From: JBMNNS01 sp050942625
Lineage (GTDB): Bacteria > Bacillota > Dethiobacteria > DTU022 > UBA8154
Direction of reading: 5' to 3'
DNA length: 13,811 nucleotides
Assembly (NCBI GenBank): GCA_050942625.1
Contig: JBMNNS010000044.1
Location: forward strand, 1 to 13,811
Shown here: one piece after another, positions 13,271 through 13,811 of the stretch
Layout: each line of letters starts with the position of its first letter
Position numbering within the stretch: the stretch's first letter is position 1
The notes under the pieces: model-generated
Databases searched by the model: none
Told to the model about the DNA's origin: nothing
Seen by the model: only the letters and a program-made list of their open reading frames with translations
Translations under genes and position numbers: made by a program

Positions 13271-13579
13271 TTAAAGTTTAATTTCGATATCCACACCCGC
13301 CGGCAGGTCCAAACGCATCAAGGCATCGACTGTATTGGGTGTAGGGTCGATAATATCGATTAATCTTTTATGGGTGCGCATCTCAAATTGCTCCCGTGAA
13401 TCCTTAAATTTGTGGGGAGCCCTGATCACGGTATAAATACTTTTTTCCGTAGGAAGAGGTACCGGACCTGAGATAGTTGCTCCGGTACGCCTTGCAGTAT
13501 CAACAATTTTACTGGCAGACTGGTCCAGGAGCTGGTGATCAAAGGCTTTTAAACGGATACGAATTTTTTGGTTGGCCAT
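13271..13579 (-). CDS. rpsJ: 30S ribosomal protein S10
   Basis: S10 belongs to the 30S head; in many bacteria it also acts as NusE in transcription antitermination with NusB. The 102-residue product begins MANQKIRIRLKAFDHQLLDQ and has the GPVPLPTEKSIYTVIRAPHK motif near residues 38-57, then EQFEMRTHKRLIDI and the DLPAGVDIEIKL end. Length is standard. The ATG at 13577-13579 follows an AAAGGAGGAG site at a good distance. It opens the S10 block, 101 nt after tuf and 28 nt before rplC. Confidence 0.97.
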   Translation of the reverse strand: MANQKIRIRLKAFDHQLLDQSASKIVDTARRTGATISGPVPLPTEKSIYTVIRAPHKFKDSREQFEMRTHKRLIDIIDPTPNTVDALMRLDLPAGVDIEIKL

Positions 13580-13624
13580 TTTATCTCCTCCTTTGCGCCT
13601 GATTGCTTTAGCAGACTGCTCCGT

Positions 13625-13650
13625 AAAAATTTCCCGCTCCGGGGCGGCAA
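13625..13650 (-). terminator. Weak terminator-like hairpin between tuf and rpsJ
   Basis: On the coding strand, TTGCCGC (13644-13650) can pair with GCGGGAA (13631-13637) around a CCCGGA loop, giving six pairs with one G-G mismatch, followed by a short T-run (ATTTTT, down to 13625). This is a plausible but weak intrinsic terminator or attenuator in the 101-nt spacer. Partial read-through from tuf into the S10 block would fit the gene order. No clear promoter was found in the spacer. Confidence 0.35.
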
Positions 13651-13680
13651 CCTCTTACTTCATTGCTTAAATTGCTCTAT

Positions 13681-13811
13681 CTACTCCAAAATGGACGTAA
13701 CCACACCAGCACCAACTGTCCGGCCGCCTTCACGGATCGCAAAACGCAAACCTTCTTCGGTGGCAATGGGGGTGATTAGTTCTATGATCATGTTGACGTT
13801 GTCCCCGGGCA
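13681..13811 (-). CDS. tuf: Elongation factor Tu, C-terminal end (cut by window edge)
   Basis: EF-Tu carries aminoacyl-tRNA to the ribosome. Only the last 42 codons are inside the window. They read PGDNVNMIIELITPIATEEG, then LRFAIREGGRTVGAGVVTSI-LE and TAG at 13681-13683. This is the highly conserved end of beta-barrel domain 3, and the two bases at the edge fit the ATG of the usual MPGDNV. The gene lies upstream of rpsJ, as in the common str-S10 arrangement where rpsL, rpsG and fusA come earlier; those are outside the window. Confidence 0.97.
   Translation of the reverse strand, partial: PGDNVNMIIELITPIATEEGLRFAIREGGRTVGAGVVTSILE

Noticed and set aside
1..13811. Mobile elements, CRISPR arrays, tRNA or rRNA genes
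   Set aside because: No spaced direct-repeat arrays, transposase-like frames, terminal inverted repeats or tRNA cloverleaf sequences were seen; the window is almost fully occupied by conserved minus-strand genes.

Overview
The window is a single, uninterrupted stretch of the bacterial S10-spc-alpha ribosomal protein supercluster. Every supported gene lies on the minus strand, so transcription runs from high to low coordinates. The organism is most likely a Firmicute of class Clostridia (Peptococcaceae-like). The reasons are: Shine-Dalgarno sites of the AAGGAGGTG type before most genes; the zinc-binding short form of S14; a KOW/L14e-like gene between map and infA; rpsD placed inside the alpha block next to rpoA (in Bacillus subtilis rpsD lies elsewhere); and moderate base composition, roughly mid-40s % GC by eye. 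The genus cannot be fixed from this sequence.

Layout in the direction of transcription. (1) The 3' end of tuf (EF-Tu) lies at the right edge, followed by a 101-nt spacer holding a weak terminator-like hairpin. (2) The S10 block follows: rpsJ, rplC, rplD, rplW, rplB, rpsS, rplV, rpsC, rplP, rpmC, rpsQ. (3) The spc block is next: rplN, rplX, rplE, rpsN (type Z), rpsH, rplF, rplR, rpsE, rplO, secY. (4) Then come map, a KOW-domain gene, infA and rpmJ. (5) The alpha block closes the window: rpsM, rpsK, rpsD and the first 51 codons of rpoA at the left edge. Most spacers are 0-40 nt, and several genes overlap, which suggests tight translational coupling. No stretch above 101 nt lacks a gene.

Together the genes supply large- and small-subunit ribosomal proteins, two translation factors (EF-Tu, IF1), the protein-export channel SecY, the enzyme that trims N-terminal methionine from new proteins, and RNA polymerase alpha. 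This is the usual set coupling ribosome supply, transcription and protein export.

I found no novel system, mobile element, CRISPR array, tRNA or rRNA. Points worth a second look are two absences from the usual gene order (rpmD between rpsE and rplO; adk between secY and map), a perfect 8-bp hairpin before rplX, a hairpin lying between a strong Shine-Dalgarno and the rpsN start, a 95-nt rpsS-rplV spacer with a 17-codon ORF, and frequent TTG/GTG starts (13 of 29 by my calls). Several of my start calls are shorter than the longest possible ORF; reasons are given in each entry.
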